The position numbers were made by a program, and so were the translations under genes. DNA of 7,086 bases, taken from NCBI GenBank assembly GCA_000438255.1, contig FR901922.1, positions 1 through 7,086 on the forward strand, written 5' to 3'. Origin of the DNA: Clostridium sp. CAG:389 (lineage in GTDB: Bacteria; Bacillota; Clostridia; TANB77; CAG-508). The notes beneath the pieces were generated by a model. It saw only the letters and a program-made list of their open reading frames with translations. It was not told the origin of the DNA and ran no database searches. Below are positions 1 to 5,947 of this stretch, one piece after another; within the stretch, counting starts at the first letter, position 1; the number at the start of each line of letters is the position of its first letter.

Positions 1-2
1 CA

Positions 3-179
3 CCAAAAAAACCTTCTCCTCCAAAAAAGAAAAAATTAAATTTTAAAACTTGTAAAAAAAATACAATAAATTCATTAAATGAAGTAGAACATTTTTTAAA
101 TGATTTTCAAAATTTTTGGGATTATATTAGATTATATAAGAATTTTTCAACAATTTTTAATAGAAAGAAAAAACATTAA
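3..179 (+). CDS. C-terminal end of an unrecognised lysine-rich protein (partial)
   Basis: This frame is open from the left edge to a TAA at 177-179 and encodes 58 residues; the gene starts outside the window. The visible part begins with a proline/lysine tract (PKKPSPPKKKK) that looks like a basic linker. It continues into a probably helical segment rich in N, F, L and Y (NEVEHFLNDFQNFWDYIRLYKNF) and ends in a basic tail, NRKKKH. I do not recognise a family. The other two forward frames stop within the first 45 bases, and the codon choice (aat, aaa, tta) fits the other genes, so a real gene end is likely. An AT-only palindrome that begins at the stop codon could act as its terminator. No function can be assigned. 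Confidence 0.5.
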   Translation, partial: PKKPSPPKKKKLNFKTCKKNTINSLNEVEHFLNDFQNFWDYIRLYKNFSTIFNRKKKH

Positions 180-207
180 TATTATAATTTAAAATTATAA
201 TATTTTA
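178..207 (+). terminator. AT-only palindrome at the end of the upstream gene, possible terminator
   Basis: The arms at 178-190 and 192-204 are perfect reverse complements around one central base (A191), and TTTT follows at the 3' end. The palindrome overlaps the stop codon of the preceding frame. The stem has no G or C, unlike the two strong terminators in this window, so termination efficiency is doubtful. Confidence 0.35.
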
Positions 208-232
208 CAAATTAGTTTATATTTATTAACTA

Positions 233-262
233 TTGACAATTAAAAAATTTTATATCAATATT
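233..262 (+). promoter_or_regulatory. Candidate sigma-A promoter for small-peptide mRNA 1
   Basis: A perfect -35 TTGACA lies at 233-238. The -10 is weaker: AATATT at 257-262 (18-nt spacer) or CAATAT at 256-261 (17-nt spacer). Transcription would start near 268-270, giving a leader of about 40 nt and an mRNA of about 160 nt that ends at the hairpin at 380-427. Confidence 0.5.
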
Positions 263-267
263 AAATC

Positions 268-295
268 GCCGACTTGCTTTGTGGCAGGAAGGAGG
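268..295 (+). promoter_or_regulatory. Leader hairpin next to a strong ribosome binding site (peptide 1)
   Basis: The predicted 5' end of the mRNA can fold as CTTGC (273-277) with GCAGG (284-288), including one G-U pair, or alternatively as GCC (268-270) with GGC (283-285). The very strong Shine-Dalgarno AGGAAGGAGG (286-295) follows at once and is partly inside the first stem. Its spacing to the ATG at 307 is 11 nt. A 5' stem beside the SD is also seen in locus 2 (CCTT/AAGG), which points to shared translational control. The folding was done by eye. Confidence 0.45.
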
Positions 296-320
296 TTTAT
301 TTCTTAATGAAAGACTTGTT
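295..320 (+). repeat. Direct repeat 1a, over the start of peptide gene 1
   Basis: This 26-nt segment matches 428-453 at 24 of 26 positions in the same orientation; the last 12 bases, GAAAGACTTGTT, are identical. It covers the spacer, the ATG at 307 and the first codons. The second copy is carried in antisense by the small RNA, so the pair provides the complementarity needed for antisense control of translation. Confidence 0.85.
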
Positions 321-375
321 AGACTTACTTAAACTTATATTAATTTACTACATAGTAAAGCATTTAAGTGAATAG
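307..375 (+). CDS. 22-residue hydrophobic peptide, putative Fst-like type I toxin (locus 1)
   Basis: The ATG at 307 follows a very strong SD (AGGAAGGAGG, 286-295), and the frame ends at TAG 373-375. The peptide starts MKDLLDLLK, has a hydrophobic core ILIYYIV, and ends KHLSE, so a short charged head and tail flank a core able to enter a membrane. It aligns without gaps to the peptide at 5847-5918 (10 of 22 identical, with several L/I and D/E swaps), which is strong evidence that both are translated. Convergent antisense transcription, a bidirectional terminator and a direct repeat over the start codon match the Fst/par type I toxin-antitoxin layout. Fst also begins MKDL and is membrane-active, but its proline-containing core (IAPIFVG, from memory) is absent here. 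Toxicity is inferred. A non-toxic small membrane protein is possible; a leader peptide is unlikely because no forward gene follows for about 1 kb. Confidence 0.75.
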   Translation: MKDLLDLLKLILIYYIVKHLSE

Positions 376-379
376 CAAA

Positions 380-427
380 AAGAAAGACTAGGAAAATTGT
401 TTTGACAGACGTTTCCTAGTCTTTTTT
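380..427. terminator. Bidirectional intrinsic terminator between peptide gene 1 and antisense RNA 1
   Basis: AAAGACTAGGAAA (383-395) pairs perfectly with TTTCCTAGTCTTT (412-424), and the stem can extend outward to 380/427 with one G-U pair. The loop is 16 nt. The stem has a U-run on the 3' side of both strands, so it can stop the forward peptide mRNA near 427 and the reverse antisense RNA near 377. Confidence 0.9.
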
Positions 428-453
428 GTTTATTTCTTTTTGAAAGACTTGTT
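428..453 (+). repeat. Direct repeat 1b, in the 5' part of antisense RNA 1
   Basis: This is the second copy of the 26-nt repeat at 295-320, with two A-to-T changes that remove the start codon (TTAATG becomes TTTTTG). It lies past the shared terminator, so only the antisense RNA contains it. Keeping the repeat while losing the ATG fits a target-recognition element rather than a duplicated gene. Confidence 0.85.
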
Positions 454-470
454 TTGCAATTGCTAAATAT

Positions 471-499
471 ATATTAGCACATAATCTAATATATGTCAA
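471..499 (-). promoter_or_regulatory. Strong sigma-A promoter for antisense RNA 1
   Basis: On the reverse strand a perfect TTGACA (494-499), a 17-nt spacer and TAATAT (471-476) point toward the terminator at 380-427. Seven bases after the -10 comes the A-GCAATTGC motif, matching the predicted start of antisense RNA 2. A promoter this strong with no protein frame after it is good evidence for a small RNA. Confidence 0.8.
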
Positions 500-551
500 A
501 TTTTAAAAGTTTATGCTAATAATCATATAAAAAACTTTGTATATTATTTTT

Positions 552-1091
552 TTATTTTCTAACATAAAATTCCTCAAAATCACTACAATTCTGTCCGTTA
601 ACCAAAAATTTAACCTTATTAACCTCATTTAACTCTGTAACAGTATTAACAATAGAATAAATCAAATTATTTTTAAGCATACTATCATCTTTACTATAAT
701 TCAAAATTTCAGACGAAAAATCCAAAGTTAAGCACTCTTTATCCAAAGAAGCATTAAGAAGTTTAGTATTCTCTGGAATAACAACCCTTAATTTATCATT
801 TTTAGGACCAGAAACCAAAAGTTCAATCAAAACACTATAAGGTGATTTAATTAAATCTTTTACATTAACAAGTCTTGCCTCTGGCTTCAAAAGTCCTGTT
901 TCCTTATCTGTAAAATATAGACTCACAATTGTTTCTCTTGACTGTTCATCTGATATTTCCTCTTGTGGCACATATTCATCACTAATCTCATTACTCTTCT
1001 TTTGTTTAACAATCTTAATTGCAAAATATCCTATCACTACAATTAAAATTACTGAAATTATAAATAAAATCAAAATTTTTTTATTTTTCAT
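552..1091 (-). CDS. Membrane-anchored GerMN-domain protein (sporulation/germination type)
   Basis: This is a 179-residue protein. The ATG at 1089-1091 (reverse strand) was chosen because AGGGAGGAG sits just upstream and because MKNKK then leads directly into an N-terminal membrane helix (residues 6-26). The frame stays open back to 1199, but an earlier start lacks such an SD and would put extra hydrophobic sequence before the helix. Residues 30-52 are a polar linker. Residues 53-173 match the GerMN domain, with LYFTDKETG, LIELLVSGP, a TKLLN segment, LDFSSE, an IYSIVNTVTEL helix and KFLVNGQ near the end. GerMN proteins such as Bacillus subtilis GerM act in sporulation and germination at the envelope and probably bind peptidoglycan or partner proteins. 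B. subtilis GerM has two such domains; this protein has one, and no lipobox cysteine is visible. The gene diverges from the activase gene. No good terminator follows, so its transcript may run into antisense RNA 1. Confidence 0.85.
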   Translation of the reverse strand: MKNKKILILFIISVILIVVIGYFAIKIVKQKKSNEISDEYVPQEEISDEQSRETIVSLYFTDKETGLLKPEARLVNVKDLIKSPYSVLIELLVSGPKNDKLRVVIPENTKLLNASLDKECLTLDFSSEILNYSKDDSMLKNNLIYSIVNTVTELNEVNKVKFLVNGQNCSDFEEFYVRK

Positions 1092-1209
1092 AGTCTCCTC
1101 CCTACTTCCTTTATTATTTATATTCAATACTATTATTTGTTTGTCCAAAATATGCAAAAAGATTTGTATCAAAAACAAAAAAGTCTTTATTATTTCCATA
1201 TTTTAACAT

Positions 1210-1238
1210 TTGACAAATAGGCATTTTGCGTATAAAAT
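1210..1238 (+). promoter_or_regulatory. Sigma-A promoter of the large activase gene
   Basis: A perfect TTGACA (1210-1215), a 17-nt spacer and TAAAAT (1233-1238) predict a start near 1245 and an untranslated leader of about 88 nt before the ATG at 1333. The 241-nt gap to the GerMN gene also has to hold that gene's reverse promoter, for which I see only weak candidates. Confidence 0.75.
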
Positions 1239-1249
1239 TAAGGTGTAAA

Positions 1250-1292
1250 AATTATTGTAAAAACTAGATAGCCCTAACACAAAACAATAATT
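1250..1292 (+). promoter_or_regulatory. Inverted repeat in the leader of the activase mRNA
   Basis: AATTATTGT (1250-1258) and ACAATAATT (1284-1292) are perfect 9-nt complements around a 25-nt loop, shortly after the predicted start of transcription. It could be an mRNA stem or an operator. The arms contain a single G-C pair, and the leader shows no riboswitch or T-box signature I recognise. Confidence 0.3.
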
Positions 1293-1332
1293 ATACAAGG
1301 GATGTTTATACGAGCGAGAGGAGAAATTAAAT

Positions 1333-4300
1333 ATGAATAAAACTTTACACGTAGGATTAGACGTAGGCTCAACAACCGTAAAAATAATAGTAATGGATGA
1401 AAATCAAAACACAATATATAAAGACTATCAAAGACACTTTTCAGATACCAAAAATACAGTTTGCAATGTACTAGAAAACTTAGCAAAAATGTATCCAGAA
1501 AACTCATTTACAATAGCACTTACAGGTTCTGGTGCAATGTCAGCAAGTAAATTCTTAGGCGTAGAATTCATACAAGAAGTTGTATCATGTAAAAGATCTG
1601 TTGAAAAATATATTCCACAAACAGATGTAGTAATTGAACTTGGTGGAGAAGATGCAAAAATCATATATTTTGGAAAATCAATTGAACAAAGAATGAATGG
1701 AACATGTGCAGGTGGAACAGGTGCATTTTTAGACCAAATGGCATCACTTTTACACACAGACACAGCCGGTCTAAATGAACTTGCAAAAGACTACAAAACA
1801 ATATACCCAATAGCTTCAAGATGTGGAGTTTTTGCTAAAACAGATATCCAACCTTTAATAAATGAAGGAGCAGAAAAAGCAGATATAGCCGCATCAATCT
1901 TCCAAGCTGTTGTAAATCAAACAATTAGTGGATTAGCTTGTGGAAGACCAATTAGAGGAAATGTTGCATTTTTAGGTGGTCCTTTAAGTTACTTACCAGA
2001 ATTAAGAAAAAGATTTATAGAAACACTTAATTTAACACCAGATGAAGTAATTGTACCAGAGGAAGCACATTTATTAGTAGCAAAAGGTGCAGCCCTTGAT
2101 TCCTTAAATACAAAGCCAATAACAGTAAAAGAATTAAAACAAAAAATAGAAAATTTAAGAAATTCACAAGATAATACAACACATCCTATTGAACCTTTAT
2201 TTAAAAATAAAGAAGATTACGAGAATTTTAAACAAAGACATGACAAAGCAAAAGTTGCAAGAACTGAAATCTCAACATATGAAGGTGATTGTTATTTAGG
2301 AATCGATGCTGGTTCAACAACTACAAAATTAGTATTGATTGATAAAGATGGAAATTTACTATATTCACTATATGGTAGCAATGAAGGTAATCCACTAAAA
2401 AGTGTTATGAATATGCTTAAAAAGTTATATGACATTCTACCAGAAAAAGCAACACTAAGATATAGTGGCGTTACAGGATATGGTGAAAAACTAATTCAAA
2501 CAGCCCTAAATGTGGATTTAAATGAAATAGAAACCATTGCACATTATACAGCTGCAAAACAATTTGAACCTGATGTAACAGCAATAATTGATATTGGTGG
2601 ACAAGATATGAAATACATCAAAATGAAAAATGGCGTAATAGACAATATAATGCTAAATGAAGCATGCTCATCTGGATGTGGTTCATTTATAGAAACATTT
2701 GCCAAAAGCTTAAACTTAGAAATATCACAATTTGTTAAAGAAGCAATTGAAGCGAAAAGACCTGTTGATTTAGGTTCAAGATGTACAGTATTTATGAACT
2801 CAAAAATTAAACAAGCTCAAAAAGAAGGTTACACAGTAGGAGATATTTCAAGTGGACTTTCTTATTCAGTAATAAAAAATGCTATCCAAAAGGTTATGAA
2901 AGTTAGGGATACAGCCACTTTGGGAGACCACATTGTAGTACAGGGTGGAACATTCTATAATGATGCTGTATTAAGAGCATTTGAAAAAATAGTAGGTAAA
3001 AATGTAGTAAGACCAGATATCTCTGGACTAATGGGTGCCTATGGAATGGCTTTACTTTCAAAAGAACAATATGAATCAAACTTAGATATGGAATATACAT
3101 CAACTATACTAAAATCTGATGAAATAGATAAATTAGAAATAAAAGTAACACATACAAGATGTAATAATTGTGAAAACCACTGTAAATTAACAATTAACAA
3201 ATTTAGCAATGGAGCTATACATGTTTCTGGAAACCGTTGTGAAAAAGGTGCAGGTATTACAACAAACAAAAAGAATTTACCAAACTTAGTACAATACAAA
3301 TATCAAAGAATATTTGATTATAAACCACTTGACGAAGAATATGCAATAAGAGGAACAATAGGAATTCCAAGAGTTTTAAATATGTATGAAGACTATCCAT
3401 TCTGGTTTACATTCCTTACAAGCTTAGGATTTAGAGTAATTATATCAGATAAGAGTACAAGAAAAACATATGAAAAAGGTATGGAATCTATGCCATCTGA
3501 ATCAGTATGTTACCCAGCAAAAATCTCACATGGTCATATTGAAAACTTAATTGAAAAAGGAATAAAAACAATATTTTACCCATGTATGCCATATTCTAGA
3601 AAAGAATATGAAAAAGCAGACAATCACTATAACTGCCCAATAGTAATATCATATTCAGAAGTACTAAAAAATAATGTTGAAGATTTAAAAACACATAATA
3701 TCAAATTTATGAATCCATTCTTACCATTTGACGCTAAAAATTTAGTTAAAAAAATAATGGAATTGGATGAATTTAAAGAATACAACTTTACTAAAAAAGA
3801 ATTATTAGAAGCAGCACAAAAAGCAGAAGCAGAATATCAAAAATGTAAAAAAGATATAAGAGACAAAGGAGCCGAAACCGTAAGATATATTGAAGAAAAC
3901 AACCTAAGAGGAATTGTTTTAGCAGGAAGACCATATCATATTGATCCAGAAATCAACCACGGTATAGACACATTAATAACATCATTAGGATTATGTGTTT
4001 TAACAGAAGACAGTGTATCTGACAAAACAGAAGCAAAACGTCCAATAAGAGTTGTTGACCAATGGGTATTCCACGCAAGACTTTACGCAGCAGCAGACTT
4101 CGTCGGTAAACATGATAACCTAGAATTAGTACAATTAAATTCATTTGGCTGTGGTGTTGATGCAGTAACAACAGACCAGGTTGAAGAGATTTTATCAAGT
4201 TATGATAAAATGTATACATTAATTAAAATAGATGAGGTTAACAACCTAGGGGCTGTAAGAATTCGTATACGTTCACTTCTAGCAAGTATGAATAAACGTA

Positions 4301-5658
4301 TGGCAAAAAAACAAGAAGAAAAAGCCGATGGTGACTACGGATTAAAGAAAAAAATCTTTACAAAAGAAATGAGAAAAGATTATACAATTTTAATACCACA
4401 AATGGCACCAGTACACTTTGATTTATTAGAATCTGCCGTACAAGCCGCAGGATATAATGCTGTATTACTAAGAGACTGTACTCAACACACAGTTGAAACA
4501 GGTCTAAAATATGTAAATAATGATGCTTGTTATCCATCAATTTTAGTAACTGGTCAAATGATTGAAGCACTTGAATCTGGAAAATATGATTTAAATAAAA
4601 CAGCTTTAATCATGTCACAAACAGGTGGTGGATGTAGAGCAACAAACTATATTGGATTTATAAGAAAAGCTCTTAAAGACGCTGGATTTAGCAATGTACC
4701 AGTAATATCATTTAATGTTGTTGGTATGGAAAAAATGCCCGGATTCAAAATAACACCTAAACTAATTGAAGGATTAGTAAAATCTGTCGTTTATGGTGAC
4801 TTATTACAAAAAATGTTAACAAAAAATAGAGCATATGAAATAAACAAAGGTGAAACTCAAAAACTATATGATGAGTGGATGGCTAAATGTAAACAAATGG
4901 TAAAAAAATCAACAAACAAACAATTTAAACAAAGTATTTATGATATAGTAAATGATTTTGAAAAAATTGAATTAGATACATCTATTAAAAAACCAAAGGT
5001 TGGAATAGTTGGAGAAGTATTAATTAAATACCATCCTTTTGGAAACAACTATGCAGCAGAAATGCTCGAAAAAGAAGGCGCAGAAGTTATTCTTCCAGAT
5101 TTTATGGGATTTGTTAAATTTATGGCAACACATAAGATTACATTTAATAGTTTATTAAATACAAATAAAACTTCTGCAAAAATAAGTAAAATTGCAATTA
5201 AATTAATAGATATATTAGAAAAAGATGAAAAAATTGCATTAGCAAATTCTAAAAAAGGATACCTACAACCTTGTGATATTTGGCACTTAGAAGATAAAGT
5301 AAAAGACGTTTTATCTATCGGAAACCAAACTGGTGAAGGTTGGTTCTTGACTGCTGAAATGATTGAATATATGGAACATGATATTCCAAATATTATTTGT
5401 GTTCAACCTTTTGCTTGCCTACCAAATCATGTTGTTGGTAAAGGTGTTATTAAAACTATTAGAGAAAAATATCCAGATGCTAATATTTCTCCTGTTGATT
5501 ATGATCCAGGGGCTAGCGAGACTAATCAGGCTAATAGAATTAAATTATTAATGACTGTTGCTAAGGATAATTTACAACATCATGAAAATGAAAAAATAGC
5601 TTTAGATAATGAGAATAAAAATTCTGAAAAAAACATTGAAAATTCCGAAAAAGTTTAG
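1333..5658 (+). CDS. Giant 2-hydroxyacyl-CoA dehydratase activase-like protein (tandem BadF/HgdC ATPase plus DUF2229/HgdB-like)
   Basis: This 1441-residue protein has a good SD, AGAGGAG (1317-1323). Residues 5-258 are a first BadF/BadG/BcrA/BcrD-type ATPase (ASKHA fold): GLDVGSTTVK (8-17), GEDAK (105-109), CAGGTG with Cys125, and SRCGVF with Cys164. Residues 320-576 repeat it: GIDAGSTTTK (323-332), GGQDMK (422-427), CSSGCG with Cys445, and SRCTVF with Cys484. In HgdC, two cysteines at the matching places bind a [4Fe-4S] cluster across a dimer, and ATP hydrolysis drives electron transfer to the dehydratase. A cysteine patch follows (C610, C613, C617, C636). Then come DUF2229 (about 674-895, with SVCYPAK and YPCMPYS) and HgdB-like regions (about 1015-1130 with DACYPS and GGGCR; 1220-1412). 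The last 25 residues are a charged, low-complexity tail. The length fits the large fused family common in Clostridia. No dehydratase subunit genes are nearby, so the substrate is unknown. Codons shift toward T-ending near the 3' end. Confidence 0.93.
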   Translation: MNKTLHVGLDVGSTTVKIIVMDENQNTIYKDYQRHFSDTKNTVCNVLENLAKMYPENSFTIALTGSGAMSASKFLGVEFIQEVVSCKRSVEKYIPQTDVVIELGGEDAKIIYFGKSIEQRMNGTCAGGTGAFLDQMASLLHTDTAGLNELAKDYKTIYPIASRCGVFAKTDIQPLINEGAEKADIAASIFQAVVNQTISGLACGRPIRGNVAFLGGPLSYLPELRKRFIETLNLTPDEVIVPEEAHLLVAKGAALDSLNTKPITVKELKQKIENLRNSQDNTTHPIEPLFKNKEDYENFKQRHDKAKVARTEISTYEGDCYLGIDAGSTTTKLVLIDKDGNLLYSLYGSNEGNPLKSVMNMLKKLYDILPEKATLRYSGVTGYGEKLIQTALNVDLNEIETIAHYTAAKQFEPDVTAIIDIGGQDMKYIKMKNGVIDNIMLNEACSSGCGSFIETFAKSLNLEISQFVKEAIEAKRPVDLGSRCTVFMNSKIKQAQKEGYTVGDISSGLSYSVIKNAIQKVMKVRDTATLGDHIVVQGGTFYNDAVLRAFEKIVGKNVVRPDISGLMGAYGMALLSKEQYESNLDMEYTSTILKSDEIDKLEIKVTHTRCNNCENHCKLTINKFSNGAIHVSGNRCEKGAGITTNKKNLPNLVQYKYQRIFDYKPLDEEYAIRGTIGIPRVLNMYEDYPFWFTFLTSLGFRVIISDKSTRKTYEKGMESMPSESVCYPAKISHGHIENLIEKGIKTIFYPCMPYSRKEYEKADNHYNCPIVISYSEVLKNNVEDLKTHNIKFMNPFLPFDAKNLVKKIMELDEFKEYNFTKKELLEAAQKAEAEYQKCKKDIRDKGAETVRYIEENNLRGIVLAGRPYHIDPEINHGIDTLITSLGLCVLTEDSVSDKTEAKRPIRVVDQWVFHARLYAAADFVGKHDNLELVQLNSFGCGVDAVTTDQVEEILSSYDKMYTLIKIDEVNNLGAVRIRIRSLLASMNKRMAKKQEEKADGDYGLKKKIFTKEMRKDYTILIPQMAPVHFDLLESAVQAAGYNAVLLRDCTQHTVETGLKYVNNDACYPSILVTGQMIEALESGKYDLNKTALIMSQTGGGCRATNYIGFIRKALKDAGFSNVPVISFNVVGMEKMPGFKITPKLIEGLVKSVVYGDLLQKMLTKNRAYEINKGETQKLYDEWMAKCKQMVKKSTNKQFKQSIYDIVNDFEKIELDTSIKKPKVGIVGEVLIKYHPFGNNYAAEMLEKEGAEVILPDFMGFVKFMATHKITFNSLLNTNKTSAKISKIAIKLIDILEKDEKIALANSKKGYLQPCDIWHLEDKVKDVLSIGNQTGEGWFLTAEMIEYMEHDIPNIICVQPFACLPNHVVGKGVIKTIREKYPDANISPVDYDPGASETNQANRIKLLMTVAKDNLQHHENEKIALDNENKNSEKNIENSEKV

Positions 5659-5659
5659 A

Positions 5660-5712
5660 AATTAAAAATAGTATCTAAATAAAAATATATTTAAATAGAT
5701 TTTTATTAATTA
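5660..5712 (+). terminator. Weak AT-rich hairpin after the activase gene
   Basis: ATCTA (5673-5677) pairs with TAGAT (5696-5700), with interrupted AT pairing outside it (AATTAAAAAT against ATTTTTATTAAT) and a T-run from 5700. The stem is imperfect and almost without G-C pairs. The strong hairpin at 5809-5842 may be the effective terminator for read-through. Confidence 0.3.
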
Positions 5713-5730
5713 TGGATTTTTTCGTAAATA

Positions 5731-5759
5731 TTGACATATAATAAAATATATAGTATACT
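5731..5759 (+). promoter_or_regulatory. Strong sigma-A promoter for antisense RNA 2
   Basis: A perfect TTGACA (5731-5736), a 17-nt spacer and TATACT (5754-5759). The bases TTGACATATA at its start are the same as in the antisense RNA 1 promoter. Seven bases after the -10 comes GCTTAAGC-AAAA, the counterpart of GCAATTGC-AAAA in locus 1. Confidence 0.8.
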
Positions 5760-5766
5760 ACAAATA

Positions 5767-5841
5767 GCTTAAGCAAAATATTAAAAATTCTTAATGTCTT
5801 TCATTTAATAAAAAGAACAGGATGGCGGTCCTGTTCTTTTT
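5767..5841 (+). ncRNA. Predicted antisense RNA 2, putative antitoxin of about 75 nt
   Basis: The RNA would start near 5766-5767 with the palindrome GCTTAAGC and AAAA, carry direct repeat 2b (5788-5807), and end at the U-run of the 5809-5842 hairpin. The repeat segment is complementary to the peptide 2 mRNA around its ATG, with one mismatch and one bulge over about 21 nt. The only ATG-started frame inside is four codons long (MSFI), so it is unlikely to be translated. Confidence 0.65.
5788..5807 (+). repeat. Direct repeat 2b, in the 5' part of antisense RNA 2
   Basis: TAATGTCTTTCATTTA (5792-5807) matches 5906-5921 at 15 of 16 positions. The flanking TTCT is also shared, with a one-base length difference. 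On the reverse strand this copy still holds an ATG context but has no SD and no downstream peptide frame like that of copy 2a. Confidence 0.8.
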
Positions 5842-5842
5842 A
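5809..5842. terminator. Bidirectional intrinsic terminator between peptide gene 2 and antisense RNA 2
   Basis: AAAAAGAACAGGA (5810-5822) pairs perfectly with TCCTGTTCTTTTT (5829-5841) around the 6-nt loop TGGCGG, and the 5809/5842 pair extends it. U-runs occur on both strands. It can stop antisense RNA 2 and activase read-through going forward, and the peptide 2 mRNA going in reverse. Confidence 0.92.
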
Positions 5843-5846
5843 AACT

Positions 5847-5918
5847 TCAATCACTTTCCAAAAACACAAGAAGTTTTAATATTAAAATGATTTTTAGTAG
5901 TTCTTTAATGTCCTTCAT
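5847..5918 (-). CDS. 23-residue hydrophobic peptide, putative Fst-like type I toxin (locus 2)
   Basis: The ATG at 5916-5918 (reverse strand) follows the strong SD AAAGGAGGTG (5934-5925), and TGA is at 5847-5849, just before the terminator hairpin. The peptide begins MKDIKELLK, has the core IILILKLLVFL and ends ESD. It aligns without gaps to peptide 1, sharing MKD, LLK, ILI and a leucine at position 20, and the same order of hydrophobic and charged stretches. Its own promoter is at 5948-5976, giving an mRNA of about 130 nt. A direct repeat over its start codon recurs in the convergent antisense RNA, as in locus 1. By analogy with Fst it would be a membrane-acting toxin kept silent by the antisense RNA; this is inferred. 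A lysine at position 15 interrupts the hydrophobic stretch, so it may lie along the membrane surface rather than span it. Confidence 0.75.
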   Translation of the reverse strand: MKDIKELLKIILILKLLVFLESD

Positions 5919-5921
5919 TTA
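5901..5921 (-). repeat. Direct repeat 2a, over the start of peptide gene 2
   Basis: This copy covers the ATG (5916-5918) and the codons for KDIKE. It matches 5788-5807 in the same orientation with one substitution and one inserted T. Its placement equals that of repeat 1a in locus 1, although the two loci have different repeat sequences beyond the MKD codons. Confidence 0.8.
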
Positions 5922-5924
5922 GTT

Positions 5925-5941
5925 CACCTCCTTTCGAAGGC
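5925..5941 (-). promoter_or_regulatory. 5' leader hairpin that traps the ribosome binding site of peptide 2
   Basis: On the reverse strand CCTT CGA AAGG (5940 to 5930) forms a 4-bp stem with a 3-nt loop at the predicted 5' end of the mRNA. Its 3' arm is the first half of the SD AAAGGAGG. Partial masking of the SD would lower translation until refolding or processing, as described for Fst mRNA. The energy was not computed. Confidence 0.45.
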
Positions 5942-5947
5942 AAACTA

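Larger units (their letters stand above)
377..464 (-). ncRNA. Predicted antisense RNA 1, putative antitoxin of about 88 nt
   Basis: The near-consensus promoter at 471-499 places the RNA 5' end at about 463-464. The RNA starts with the palindrome GCAATTGC followed by AAAA (463 to 452). It then carries the complement of direct repeat 1b, reads through the hairpin 383-395/412-424, and ends at the U-rich tract near 377. Its repeat segment is complementary, with 2 mismatches in 26, to the peptide mRNA over the start codon, and its terminator stem overlaps that of the peptide mRNA. In pAD1 the comparable RNA II is also short and blocks translation of Fst. There is no ATG-initiated reading frame in its 5' half. 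Confidence 0.65.

Noticed and set aside
307..427. Reading locus 1 as a leader peptide plus attenuator
   Set aside because: No forward gene follows for about 900 nt; the next gene is on the reverse strand. The peptide has no run of one regulatory amino acid, and a dedicated reverse promoter plus direct repeat is unexplained by attenuation.
295..453. CRISPR or insertion-sequence ends as explanation of the direct repeats
   Set aside because: Only two repeat copies occur in each locus, the repeat sequences differ between loci, and there is no transposase, spacer array or terminal inverted repeat. Promoter, start codon and terminator placement explain them better.
506..538. AAAGTTT (506-512) and AAACTTT (532-538) as terminator of the GerMN gene
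   Set aside because: Only a 7-bp AT-rich stem with a 19-nt loop and no good U-run on the reverse strand, so too weak to call.
1092..1199. N-terminal extension of the GerMN protein by 36 residues to an upstream ATG
   Set aside because: The ATG at 1089-1091 has AGGGAGGAG just upstream and starts a normal membrane anchor. The extension lacks a comparable SD and adds a second hydrophobic stretch not expected in the family.
1274..1763. Reverse-strand open frames inside and before the activase gene
   Set aside because: They are antisense shadows of the large gene, with no SD, no recognisable domain and compositions that mirror the forward codons. The same holds for the short reverse frames at 2903-4570 and the forward frame at 5363-5551.
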